A stretch of 64,000 bases of DNA from IMG/VR virus record IMGVR_UViG_3300017759_002599, positions 1-64,000 of that record, one strand, 5' to 3'. Made by a program: the position numbers and the translations under genes. Under the pieces are notes generated by a model. It had not been told where the DNA came from. It made no database searches and was given only the letters and a program-made list of their open reading frames with translations. Source of the stretch: a virus. Below are positions 33,615 to 41,945 of this stretch, in pieces (position 1 is the stretch's first letter; every line of letters begins with the position of its first letter).

Positions 33615-33780
33615 GTCACTTTGTTCACGGCTATGTTCATGTCGATGACTACAACAGGTATAGTCAAGTTATCATACTCCTATGTATATATTATATTGAG
33701 AGTAGTACCCTATGAGTATTGACTATTCGTTATGGTCAAACGGGTGAATAGAGGTGTGAATAAAGTGAACATAGTGACGT
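33615..33780. promoter_or_regulatory. Control element A: AT-rich core with inverted arms
   Basis: GTCACTTTGTTCAC at 33615-33628 is the reverse complement, with one change, of GTGAATAAAGTGA at 33756-33768. Inside, ACAGGTATAGTCA (33653-33665) and TGACTATTCG (33720-33729) face outward around a core with TATGTATATATTATATT (33681-33697). A close relative of the right half lies at 41946-42070. Fits a bidirectional regulatory region or an origin. No gene is present from 33563 to 34178. Confidence 0.65.
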
Positions 33781-33821
33781 GCTTTGCTTTCACGTTGAAA
33801 CCATAGACTTGCATCTGTATA

Positions 33822-33869
33822 GGGTGGTGAATCAACACCCCGTATATGCAGGGTGGTGCGACGACACCC
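33822..33869. other. Tandem small hairpins
   Basis: GGGTG-9 nt-CACCC occurs at 33822-33840 and again at 33851-33869, with period 29. Each forms a five-pair stem. They lie in the gene-free stretch right of element A and could be part of a non-coding RNA transcribed rightward. Confidence 0.5.
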
Positions 33870-34080
33870 CAGCCGTCAACCTCGTGCTTATAGCATGGAG
33901 TCCTGCTGTCGTGCGCCTCTCCTACCAAAGAGAAAATCTCACGTACAGATACGAGAGCCGTGAAGAGTCCAACCCATATGGGTGCGAGTCAATTGATGAA
34001 CAAGGTCGAGCGTGTGGCGAGGGCGTAGTGAAGACTCCAGCACCCCGCACGCTACGTGCTATGAGGAATTTTGCGATAAA

Positions 34081-34146
34081 AAAAGCCCCCCGCATGGCCA
34101 GAACCATGCGAGGGGCGGATGCCCACACGCCCTCATGGGTGTGGGC
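34081..34146 (-). terminator. Strong double-hairpin terminator
   Basis: On the minus strand, GCCCACAC/GTGTGGGC forms one hairpin (34121-34146), followed by CCCCTCGCATGG/CCATGCGGGG (about 34086-34114) and then TTTTTT. It directly follows the stop of the gene at 34179. It is the only strong terminator seen in the window and insulates the early units from the control-region gene. Confidence 0.75.
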
Positions 34147-34178
34147 TTACGACCAGAAACGGGTCACTGCGAGCCTAC

Positions 34179-35126
34179 TCAAAGGGACGCATCGGACTGG
34201 GCGACCTTGACTGGGTTGTCACCAATCCATGTGAGGGAACGGTTGAATGCACCCTTACCCTTGAACACGGATTCAGGCGCACCTGCCTTCTTAGCGAGGC
34301 TAATGACCGTGACCTTCGGCATCGACTTGAGTACGTCGAGTGTGTAAGGGGTCGATGCTGATTGAGCCACATGCTTAGGTGTGGTGTCGGTCTTCTTGAC
34401 GACCTCGACCTTGTGTCCCTGCTTGTACACGGATGCGGTCTTGAGGAGTTCGGCTCGCTCGGTCTTGTCCAAGCCAACGTACCAATCGTCACCAAAGCCA
34501 CCACTTACACGCTCGCTTGGGTCAGTGGTTTTCTTGCCTTCCTTGTCGAGCATAGGCTGGCGAATGAACGCCTTGCGAGCCTTGTTCTCGGACACATACA
34601 CACGAGGGTTGCCCTGCTTATCGACAACGCCTTCCGCAAACCACGCATCTCCGTCCTTGACGATAGTTGCCTTGAGGTTGGCTTGTGCCACACGCTTGAG
34701 TTGACCACGAGCCGTTCCCATCGCATGAGCCCAAAGGCCACGAGTCTGTCCTGCGTTCGGACCCTTGCTCACGACATACGGGAGGTCGAGCATATAGATG
34801 ATGTCCTTGTTGGTGTTGGTGTGCATGGGGACTTTGTTCTTGAAATCAGCGTTCCCATACTGGTGTCCGAGTTCAACCGAAGCGACGAGAATCTCACGCA
34901 ACTGCTTGCGAGTGTAGGTACGAAGGTGTGATGGTTCGGTTGGAACCGAGCCGTTGAAAGTGAATGCAGGTACACCATGCACGTCGAAGACGACTGGGAT
35001 GGTGAGTTTGGTGCGCTTGCTGTCGAAGAAGTCAAGCATCACCTCCGCAAGCGGACCTATTTGTGACCCAAAGGCAAGGGTTCGGTTGATGGCTGGCAAC
35101 GGGTTCTGTGTACTGTTTTGTGACAT
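34179..35126 (-). CDS. Hypothetical control-region protein, monocistronic
   Basis: 315 residues, basic overall, unrecognised. It has its own promoter 32 nt upstream, a strong terminator directly downstream, and is flanked on both sides by the palindrome ACCCATATGGGT and copies of CATAGCAC. A solitary, insulated, probably strongly expressed gene between iteron-like repeats suggests a DNA-binding initiator or regulator, or an abundant early protein; this rests on position only. Segments KARKAFIRQP and TVISLAKKAGAPESVF are typical helices. Confidence 0.7.
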   Translation of the reverse strand: MSQNSTQNPLPAINRTLAFGSQIGPLAEVMLDFFDSKRTKLTIPVVFDVHGVPAFTFNGSVPTEPSHLRTYTRKQLREILVASVELGHQYGNADFKNKVPMHTNTNKDIIYMLDLPYVVSKGPNAGQTRGLWAHAMGTARGQLKRVAQANLKATIVKDGDAWFAEGVVDKQGNPRVYVSENKARKAFIRQPMLDKEGKKTTDPSERVSGGFGDDWYVGLDKTERAELLKTASVYKQGHKVEVVKKTDTTPKHVAQSASTPYTLDVLKSMPKVTVISLAKKAGAPESVFKGKGAFNRSLTWIGDNPVKVAQSDASL

Positions 35127-35158
35127 GTTTTAACCTCAACCCTTTCTCTCTTTGCCGA

Positions 35159-35166
35159 CTTATAAA
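35159..35166 (-). promoter_or_regulatory. Early promoter TATA box of the control-region gene
   Basis: TTTATAAG then TCGGCAAAGAGAGAAAGG, ATG 32 nt downstream at 35126. Confidence 0.75.
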
Positions 35167-35217
35167 GCAAACAGCCCAATGTAGCGTTTTTCCTCGGATG
35201 TGCGCCTTGCGTATGAG

Positions 35218-35592
35218 CATAGCACAAAGGCATAGCGTGGACGTAGGAAGGCAGGGTTTCGTATGCAACACCCATATGGGTTGGGTTCAAGGGACGCTAT
35301 TCATGGGGGCTTGCGTATAACGAGGTGTTATGCTATAGGCGTGGGTAATGAGTCGCCGTCATAGCACGTATGCGTGCTATGCGTAGGCGAGGGGCGAGAG
35401 CCGTACGCTATGCCCCCACCTCCGCCCACGCAAGTACCCCGTTCTATAGACCGTGGCACTGCGCCATAGCACAGACCCATAGCACGACCCATAGCACACC
35501 CCTTAGGCGGAGGCATAGCATAGCATAAACCCATAGCACTTCTTTTAGTCACGCACACCTTTCCGAGAAAAAAAATTTCAAACAAAATTTTT
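35218..35592. other. Iteron-like CATAGCAC array, candidate replication origin or early/late switch
   Basis: CATAGCAC occurs at 35218, 35360, 35465, 35478, 35490 and 35532, inverted at 35374. Near copies lie at 35231, 35406 (inverted) and 35514. Copies at 35465-35497 are spaced 13 and 12 bp. CATAGCACG-4 nt-CGTGCTATG (35360-35381) is a perfect inverted repeat. An A/T-rich tract (35568-35592) closes the region before the first late gene. Iterons plus an AT-rich stretch at the point where early and late arms diverge fit an origin; operator use is the alternative. No gene lies between 35127 and 35592. Confidence 0.65.
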
Positions 35593-35895
35593 ATGGTGAA
35601 ACTACCTCCCAATACCATGAGCCAGTCATTTGACATAGCATGGTCTATGTTGAAACAAGACTTCCGTGAGGCAATGGAGTCGCAAGTAGACCCACAGGGT
35701 CAATTGGCGCAAGCATTGGCTATGGCTCGACAGCAGGAACCGGCTCCACCTATCCAGTTTGCACCAAGACTACCGCAACCTCAAACAATGCCTCAAGACC
35801 CACGTCAAACAACCCTACCGCCTGAATTTATTGGTGATGCAACTGTAGGTCGTGACTTCAGTCAAGCCTTGCAAAACATCAAACCAAAGCGGTGA
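35593..35895 (+). CDS. Late protein with AW-LLK motif and PIP-like peptide
   Basis: 100 residues. SFDIAWSMLKQD near the N-terminus belongs to a motif repeated through the late arm. RQTTLPPEF near residue 72 resembles a PCNA-binding peptide. The middle is Gln/Pro-rich. The start may be 35593 or MSQSFDIAW at 35617. First gene of the late arm, directly after the AT-rich tract. Confidence 0.6.
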   Translation: MVKLPPNTMSQSFDIAWSMLKQDFREAMESQVDPQGQLAQALAMARQQEPAPPIQFAPRLPQPQTMPQDPRQTTLPPEFIGDATVGRDFSQALQNIKPKR

Positions 35896-35899
35896 ACGA

Positions 35900-36658
35900 A
35901 TGAACGCCTTTGACATTGCTTGGTCTTTGCTCAAAGAAGACGACACAATGGAATACGGTGAACAAGCAGTAAGTCGGCAAAGAGTGTTACCAAGAGGTGG
36001 CTCGTCTTTTATGCCTGTGCTTGCTGATTCAGCAGAAATCATAGACAGGGAATTTGCGGAAGGTTTAGCACAACGAATGGACACAAGCCCACCTAAAACA
36101 CCAACAAGAGTTGTACGTGGTCGTGAAGGTAATTGGGGTGATGAATACACTCTTGAAGATGATGAAAGAAAAGAATACTCAAGACTAAGCGGGATGATAA
36201 GAAATCCCGAAGAAATGAATGAGCGTCGAAGAGTATCAACTGCAAATCCAACATTATCAAGCCTAATGGCTGAAACACAAAGTAATGAACGACGCAAAGG
36301 GCATTATGAAAAACTGTTAAACACAATATTGCAAAACAACATGAACATTCATTCAACTTCAAGAAACTATGCATCTAAACCATTTCATCAAAAATTTCAA
36401 CGTCGTTTAGCACCAAATATTGAAATGCATACACGGTACAATAGTGTTGGGCGACCGGAATTTGTTTACATGAAAGACCCGATAAAAGACTCAAAACAAC
36501 AATCAGTACGTAACGTACAAGGTTGGGGTGACTTACAACCCGACTACAATACGTTACCAATGGTCGATTTTCAAGATACAATCAAGCCACGATTAAGTAA
36601 TTCGTTTAAACAACAGTATGATACAAGGCAAACAAGGCTTGACGACTTCGGTCAATAG
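35900..36658 (+). CDS. Late protein with N-terminal AW-LLK motif and C-terminal PIP-like peptide
   Basis: 252 residues. Starts MNAFDIAWSLLKED, with GGTGAACGA before the ATG. Basic and Asn/Gln-rich body. The last residues, DTRQTRLDDFGQ, end like an archaeal PIP box at a protein C-terminus. Converges with, and overlaps by 7 nt, the minus-strand gene that follows. Unrecognised otherwise. Confidence 0.65.
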   Translation: MNAFDIAWSLLKEDDTMEYGEQAVSRQRVLPRGGSSFMPVLADSAEIIDREFAEGLAQRMDTSPPKTPTRVVRGREGNWGDEYTLEDDERKEYSRLSGMIRNPEEMNERRRVSTANPTLSSLMAETQSNERRKGHYEKLLNTILQNNMNIHSTSRNYASKPFHQKFQRRLAPNIEMHTRYNSVGRPEFVYMKDPIKDSKQQSVRNVQGWGDLQPDYNTLPMVDFQDTIKPRLSNSFKQQYDTRQTRLDDFGQ

Positions 36659-37251
36659 AACAATTGCTGTGGTTGAAACAACGGTTCTTCCGTTTTCTCG
36701 TCTTCCGTTTCCGATAAACGGCGAATAATGTCTTCTGTAAACGGTGTTGTGTTGTGAACAAGCGTTTCGTCTTTGTTATCAACAATAACGTGGTCATTAT
36801 CAAGCGTTTTGATGGTGTCACGCAACTCTTCACTTAGTGCAGTTGGTAGTTGCAGTGTACCTTTGAGAAGTCGAAGGTCGTCAAGTACGCCTCGCAACTG
36901 CTTTTGCATGGTTTCTGACCCTTGTTTTGCTTTTTCAGCCATTTGCATAGAGCGATTTTGTTGGTCTGATTTTTGTTGTTGGCGCATTTGGTCTTGATGC
37001 TGACTTCTTTGTTGTGATAAAGCGGCTAAAGATAAACCTGTTTTGGTTTTGTCTTCAACCATTTTAGCCCCTACTTTTTTTGCACCTTCTTTAAGAGCAC
37101 CAGCACCAGCACGAGCAACGTTTGCAGCACCAGTAGCAAGTGCTCTTGCACCTGTGGCAGTTGCTACTTTACCTGCTATTCCAACTAAAGGTGCTAACAA
37201 TGGTAACGCTTTGACCACCAATACCTTGTCGCCCATGCCAGTCGTAGACAT
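36652..37251 (-). CDS. Minus-strand gene in late arm; Ala/Gly-rich N-terminus and coiled coil
   Basis: 199 residues. Residues about 10-60 are hydrophobic Ala/Gly/Val-rich (LPLLAPLVGIAGKVATATGA), then a Gln-rich coiled coil (QQRSQHQDQMRQQQKSDQQN). The N-terminal part resembles that of the late protein at 50902 (LPRLGALAGLAGKTAAAGAT). Its reversed orientation is notable. A membrane-active or assembly role is possible; no family assigned. Confidence 0.6.
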   Translation of the reverse strand: MSTTGMGDKVLVVKALPLLAPLVGIAGKVATATGARALATGAANVARAGAGALKEGAKKVGAKMVEDKTKTGLSLAALSQQRSQHQDQMRQQQKSDQQNRSMQMAEKAKQGSETMQKQLRGVLDDLRLLKGTLQLPTALSEELRDTIKTLDNDHVIVDNKDETLVHNTTPFTEDIIRRLSETEDEKTEEPLFQPQQLFY

Positions 37252-37287
37252 CGGTATTTCTAAATTGTATCGTTACCTCGCACGAGT

Positions 37288-38958
37288 ATGGTCGGAGCGA
37301 AGCCTGTACTTGTTCGCAAGCAACAGGCTCGTCTTAGTGACTTTTATCCAGTCACATTGCCTGAAGTACAAACAGCAACACAACAAATGCAAAACATACC
37401 TGCAACAACTCAAACCAAAGCAAGCAGTTGGCATCAGCATAACGAAGATTTAGAAAATAACGATGGAAACATCACAAATGTAAATCAAATTTATTATGAA
37501 CCAAGAGAAGGATATTTTCCTGAAGTTTCTCCACTGTCGGCTGAACAGCAATTAAACATGCATCTTGACGAGTTGCGAGCAAAAACCGAAAACCCTGAAG
37601 ATATTGTACAACAATTCATTGAAGACATGCGTAATGAAAAAAATGTTCACAATGTTCCTCGTAAATTGAGAGAACGTACAGAAAATGAACTATTGCGTAA
37701 TTTACGTCCGTTACCTGTAAGCGAAGTAAACGAAAAATTTGGTCGTATACGATTTCCAAGTAAAGAGTTTGCTAATGAAAACATACCTGAAAATATGGTT
37801 GATAGTTTGCGTCGTACTAAGCAATTCCGTGATTACTTTGGCCGTCAAACTACGTTGCCTGAACATTTTCCCTCATATCATACCGAAGATTGGCTTGACC
37901 CTGAAACCGGATTGGTGCGTGAAGGCGCAATAGCCCCTGTAACGGCTGTGCGTCGTGCAAATAGTCGTGACATTATGGGTGGTATGGCGCAAACGGGTGG
38001 TGGATTGATACCGCTTCCAAACAGTAGCAATGAAAGTTTTGAAAATCGAAATTCGGGTCGTCGCCCTATGCTTATGCAATCACAAAACCCACCCCTTGAA
38101 CACTTCCAAAGTGGGTACTTTTTGACTACACCATATGTTGCTGATTTAGACAGGTCTGTTACAGTCCACGATACAGATGCACTTATTGGGGTTCGTGGAT
38201 TTGGAGCACCGAGTGGTGATGTATTCCAAGCACGTCCAGCAGGTGAGGCAAAAGAGGGCGCAACGGAAGCCGTTGTACACAGTCGTATAGCCCCTGAACG
38301 GCTTGTACCTCTTCGATACAATGATTCGTATCAAAATTTGATAAGAGGAGATGAAAATAGTAAACCAAGTTTTCTTACGCTTAATGACATAAGAAATTTC
38401 TTTCGACCAAAAACATCACAGGATTTTCGTCAAGCCATAGGTCGAGAAAAAGATGATACAATATCACGTAATCAAAAATTTGACTACATTCGTGACCATT
38501 TACCGTTTATGCAGTTTGCTCCCCCTGAATTTAATGAAATGGTCGATAGGCATGGAATGCCGGCTGCGCTTACAGACGATGAAAAAAATCGTTTTTTAGA
38601 AGCAATGGAAGAAGAAGATAACAATTATCATAGAGATATGACAAATAAAAAACGTAAATTAGGAAATAAACTTGCCCTGATACGAAACTTGGGAGCAACT
38701 GATTGGTGGGACAGACCAGATAAGGGAGATGTGCTTACACTACGTGACCTAACCTTACCTTCAATATGGGGTGACCCAATGGCGGCATTGGCAAACGCAC
38801 CACCACACACTAAGGATGCACTTATTGAATTGTTCAACCACAGATTTAATACCAATTACCCAACCAACAAAAAATTGAAAGAAATGGAAGAATCAATAAT
38901 GCCTACCATTCCAAAAAAGAAGACACAATTTGAAGAACTAAATGAATTATTTGGATGA
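37288..38958 (+). CDS. Late hypothetical protein with two PIP-like peptides
   Basis: 556 residues starting MVGAKPVLVRK. QQARLSDFYP at the N-terminus and FGRQTTLPEHF near residue 185 both resemble PCNA-binding peptides. The rest is unrecognised: helical, with repeated Gly/Pro linkers. Start 36 bp from the divergent minus gene. Stop overlaps the next start (ATGA). Probably a virion-internal or assembly protein, by position. Confidence 0.65.
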   Translation: MVGAKPVLVRKQQARLSDFYPVTLPEVQTATQQMQNIPATTQTKASSWHQHNEDLENNDGNITNVNQIYYEPREGYFPEVSPLSAEQQLNMHLDELRAKTENPEDIVQQFIEDMRNEKNVHNVPRKLRERTENELLRNLRPLPVSEVNEKFGRIRFPSKEFANENIPENMVDSLRRTKQFRDYFGRQTTLPEHFPSYHTEDWLDPETGLVREGAIAPVTAVRRANSRDIMGGMAQTGGGLIPLPNSSNESFENRNSGRRPMLMQSQNPPLEHFQSGYFLTTPYVADLDRSVTVHDTDALIGVRGFGAPSGDVFQARPAGEAKEGATEAVVHSRIAPERLVPLRYNDSYQNLIRGDENSKPSFLTLNDIRNFFRPKTSQDFRQAIGREKDDTISRNQKFDYIRDHLPFMQFAPPEFNEMVDRHGMPAALTDDEKNRFLEAMEEEDNNYHRDMTNKKRKLGNKLALIRNLGATDWWDRPDKGDVLTLRDLTLPSIWGDPMAALANAPPHTKDALIELFNHRFNTNYPTNKKLKEMEESIMPTIPKKKTQFEELNELFG

Positions 38959-41285
38959 GTGATACAATGTTTACAAATTGGAATCGTAAAGCAAACAAAG
39001 AAACTCGTTTGAATCCGTTATCTATAGATGACATTGATGCTCTTACCATAGCCACATTGCATGGTATGGGTACAACGCCTGAACAATTTCGAGATAATGT
39101 AAAGCAAGACGTGACTGAAGATGCGATGAAGCAAGGCGAAGCGATTATGCGTAGAAATCCAAAAGTGCAAATGCCTGATTCGCATTTTAAATTGCAAGGT
39201 GCTCAAGAGCAACAAATGATGGACGATTTAGAACTTCAAATTCCTGAATTTAAATTTAATGAACAACAAGCCAAAACAGCAGGTGGATTGCGAGAAATGG
39301 AACGTAATCAAGCAGTAGAACGAGCACGTAACGCATACAAAAAAACATACAAAGACCACGTTATGCAAGCCTTTGACAAGCACAAAGCCTTCATGCAAAG
39401 TCTTGGTAACCAACCAATGAGTGCTCAAGAGTTTATGCAACATCCAAAAGTGCCTTCCTTTACTGATTATTACAAGCAAGTACAAGAAGGCACAGCACCC
39501 GGTTCGGAATACGCCGACGAACATCCGTTTGCATTGACGCACCCTGATGAGTTTACGGAGCAACTAAACCAATCAAGAGAGAACAATCCCTATGGACAAT
39601 TTTTTGCTGATTACGATGAAATGCGTCACATGACACCATTCATCCCCGTCATCACAGGCGAGCCAATGGACTTGGCAATGGACACCTTGCTTAAGTTCCA
39701 AAGTGCCGCACAGCGTCGTATTTACAATCAAATACCATTTGCCGAAGAAGTGGGAAGTATAGATGATGTTGTTGCAATGCGAAATATACCAGTGCGTCGT
39801 TTGGAAAGTGGTGGTATGCCGTCATTTAACATGCCAGTGCCACTTCGTGGTAATCGACCCGGTGACCCATTACAATTTGAACGTGACATTCATGCAAAAG
39901 GCGGTGCAACTATACCCGGTTTTACACCCGATTATGAAATACCTGATGACCCTCGTAAAGAAATTCAAGGGACATTTGTATATCCATTAGATGTTTCATC
40001 ATTAGCACCTGAACGATTCACATCAAGTGGTAATCCTGATTTTTTATCAACAGGTTATCCTGATATGAATAGAGGTATAGGTGATACTGTTACATTGGGC
40101 ATACTTGAAAAACCTGAATGGCGTGCAGGTCAAGCACATGGAAGAAGCCAACCTGAAGGGTATCAACCATTTGGTTTTGACAAAGATGCATTTGTGCGTT
40201 TAGATGGTGGCTTAGGTGTAAGCGCAGTTGGTCCTCGTGAAGAGTGGAGCGCATTAGCCCGACGACTTTCACCTGCATTTGCAGAACCAAAAATTGGTGA
40301 TGAAGCACTCCATCTGTATGACTACCCCGCACTTTACAGAACATTATCAAAACTTCCTGTTACCACAACTGCAAGTAATCGTAACCCTTTGACTGGATAT
40401 AAACCTACAAACATAGATTTTCTTCTTGACCGCATGGGCGGTGCAAGGGTGGTGACTGGTGAACCAATGGACTTGGCAATAGATGCGTTGCTTAAGCGTG
40501 ACAAGATATATGACCCCAATGCTGAAAACAAAGGTCAAGAAGGAGTTGACTGGCATCCCGGTGAAGAAGGAGTTGATTGGGATTCAGCAGTTTCATCATC
40601 ACTTCATCCGAGTCATGATTTAACACAAAGGCATCCTTTTGACTATGATATGCACGAGTACGACCATCATGCTCAAAAATTACTCAACCTTATGCGAAAC
40701 CGTGATGTTGCACACCTTCAAAATAATGAAAATCCAATGACCGAAGATGAGCAATTTGATTTAATGGATGCACAACAAAAATTACAGGCTTCTATTCCTA
40801 AAAATACACATTTTCCAAGTATTCAAAATGCCGTTGGATATGATAAAGACGGAAACAAGATAAGCACATTTGGTGACGGAAGACCAAAGTTTAACGAAGG
40901 TTCTCCACGCTATCAAGAACTAATTGGTGATAGACCAACAGTTCCTATTCACACAGAAGGTTCTTTTTACGGAGTTCCATTCAATGAGAAAACAGGCTTT
41001 ACCCGTAGCGAACCAATGGCATTAGCAATAGACGCATTGCTCAAAGACCTGTCACCTGAAGCCAAGCGTCACAAGTTGGAGTACGACAAGAAGTACGAGT
41101 CCAGTCCTGAACGAGTCAAGTATCGAGAGGAGTTGAACCGTGAGCGACGGCGACGTGGTATCTACGGCAGTGGCGACCACATGGACGTGTCGCATACAGA
41201 AGGTGGCAAACTAACACTGGAATCTGAACACGACAATCGAGCAAGGCATTTTAAGGACAAAGGGACACTACGACCCAGTGATTGA
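38955..41285 (+). CDS. Modular late protein with three EPMxLA-LLK motifs and HNH-like tail
   Basis: 776 residues. GEPMDLAMDTLLK (39658), GEPMDLAIDALLK (40459) and SEPMALAIDALLK (41008) divide the protein into modules. The last about 80 residues (KYREELNRERRRRGIYG, GDHMDVSH, DNRARHF) are basic and reminiscent of HNH-type or phage GDGxDxSH domains. Similar module layouts occur in uncultured marine phages. The motif may mark former N-termini of fused proteins or processing sites. Confidence 0.68.
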   Translation: MSDTMFTNWNRKANKETRLNPLSIDDIDALTIATLHGMGTTPEQFRDNVKQDVTEDAMKQGEAIMRRNPKVQMPDSHFKLQGAQEQQMMDDLELQIPEFKFNEQQAKTAGGLREMERNQAVERARNAYKKTYKDHVMQAFDKHKAFMQSLGNQPMSAQEFMQHPKVPSFTDYYKQVQEGTAPGSEYADEHPFALTHPDEFTEQLNQSRENNPYGQFFADYDEMRHMTPFIPVITGEPMDLAMDTLLKFQSAAQRRIYNQIPFAEEVGSIDDVVAMRNIPVRRLESGGMPSFNMPVPLRGNRPGDPLQFERDIHAKGGATIPGFTPDYEIPDDPRKEIQGTFVYPLDVSSLAPERFTSSGNPDFLSTGYPDMNRGIGDTVTLGILEKPEWRAGQAHGRSQPEGYQPFGFDKDAFVRLDGGLGVSAVGPREEWSALARRLSPAFAEPKIGDEALHLYDYPALYRTLSKLPVTTTASNRNPLTGYKPTNIDFLLDRMGGARVVTGEPMDLAIDALLKRDKIYDPNAENKGQEGVDWHPGEEGVDWDSAVSSSLHPSHDLTQRHPFDYDMHEYDHHAQKLLNLMRNRDVAHLQNNENPMTEDEQFDLMDAQQKLQASIPKNTHFPSIQNAVGYDKDGNKISTFGDGRPKFNEGSPRYQELIGDRPTVPIHTEGSFYGVPFNEKTGFTRSEPMALAIDALLKDLSPEAKRHKLEYDKKYESSPERVKYREELNRERRRRGIYGSGDHMDVSHTEGGKLTLESEHDNRARHFKDKGTLRPSD

Positions 41286-41286
41286 T

Positions 41287-41784
41287 ATGACACCAATGCA
41301 AGAGGCTTGGTTGTTGTTGAAGATGCCTATTGTTGATAATTCTATACAACAAACAAGTGATAATCGTTTTGAAGCACAATTTCGTGACCCAAAAACAAAC
41401 AAAATTTATCCTATGATTGCAGAAGAAAACCCAAAATACGGAGTAATGAATGTAGGTATTTATCCATCACAGCCGACAATTTTAGGCACTCCTACGGCTC
41501 TTGATGCAATGGATTTAACAGATGATGACATAAATGATGATGTAATAGATTCACTCGGTCTTGGATTATCCAATGCTGAATTAAGTGTAGCCGACCGTTA
41601 TGGCGATGGGCATGATTCAGACAACTATTGGGAATCAAATATGACGTGGACGCATCCTCTACACAGAAGACGTGGATATGCTACAGCGTTGTATGATTTA
41701 ATAAATCAAATCAGTCCTCATCAAATAAGACCAAGTGATAATCAATCTGATGAAGGAAAATTGTTTTGGTCTAAAAAGAGGTGA
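41287..41784 (+). CDS. GNAT acetyltransferase-like protein with AW-LLK N-terminus
   Basis: 165 residues. N-terminal MTPMQEAWLLLKM is the late-arm motif. The C-terminal half has HPLHRRRGYATALYDLI, matching the acetyl-CoA loop R-x-x-G-x-A of GNAT enzymes, and the typical terminal FW (KLFWSKK). Start ATG 41287; an upstream GTG is possible. A virion-packaged acetyltransferase is a reasonable idea but unproven. Confidence 0.65.
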   Translation: MTPMQEAWLLLKMPIVDNSIQQTSDNRFEAQFRDPKTNKIYPMIAEENPKYGVMNVGIYPSQPTILGTPTALDAMDLTDDDINDDVIDSLGLGLSNAELSVADRYGDGHDSDNYWESNMTWTHPLHRRRGYATALYDLINQISPHQIRPSDNQSDEGKLFWSKKR

Positions 41785-41789
41785 AAACA

Positions 41790-41945
41790 ATGACACGATG
41801 TAAGATGCTTGACGAATGGTTTGACGACGAATCAAAGCGTATTGATTCTATAGAAGCGAAGACTGGGATTGAATTTGTAACTGGAAAGCCAAAGTCAAAA
41901 AAGTCACTTTGGTCACGTTGGTCAAAGTTATGGTCATTCAAATGA
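41790..41945 (+). CDS. 51-residue Trp-rich basic protein
   Basis: Starts MTRCKMLDEWFDDESK and ends SLWSRWSKLWSFK, a Trp/Ser/Lys amphipathic tail that could bind membrane or nucleic acid. MLDEWF is PIP-like only loosely. GGTGAAAACA precedes the ATG. Its 3' end runs into control element B. Confidence 0.55.
   Translation: MTRCKMLDEWFDDESKRIDSIEAKTGIEFVTGKPKSKKSLWSRWSKLWSFK

Noticed and set aside
33779-34210. 143-codon plus-strand reading frame in the control region
   Set aside because: It runs through tandem hairpins, a palindrome and the terminator stem, has no ribosome site and no recognisable protein pattern.
33563-35592. tRNA genes in the gene-free control regions
   Set aside because: No cloverleaf with a T-loop GTTCRA and matching acceptor stem was found on either strand by eye.
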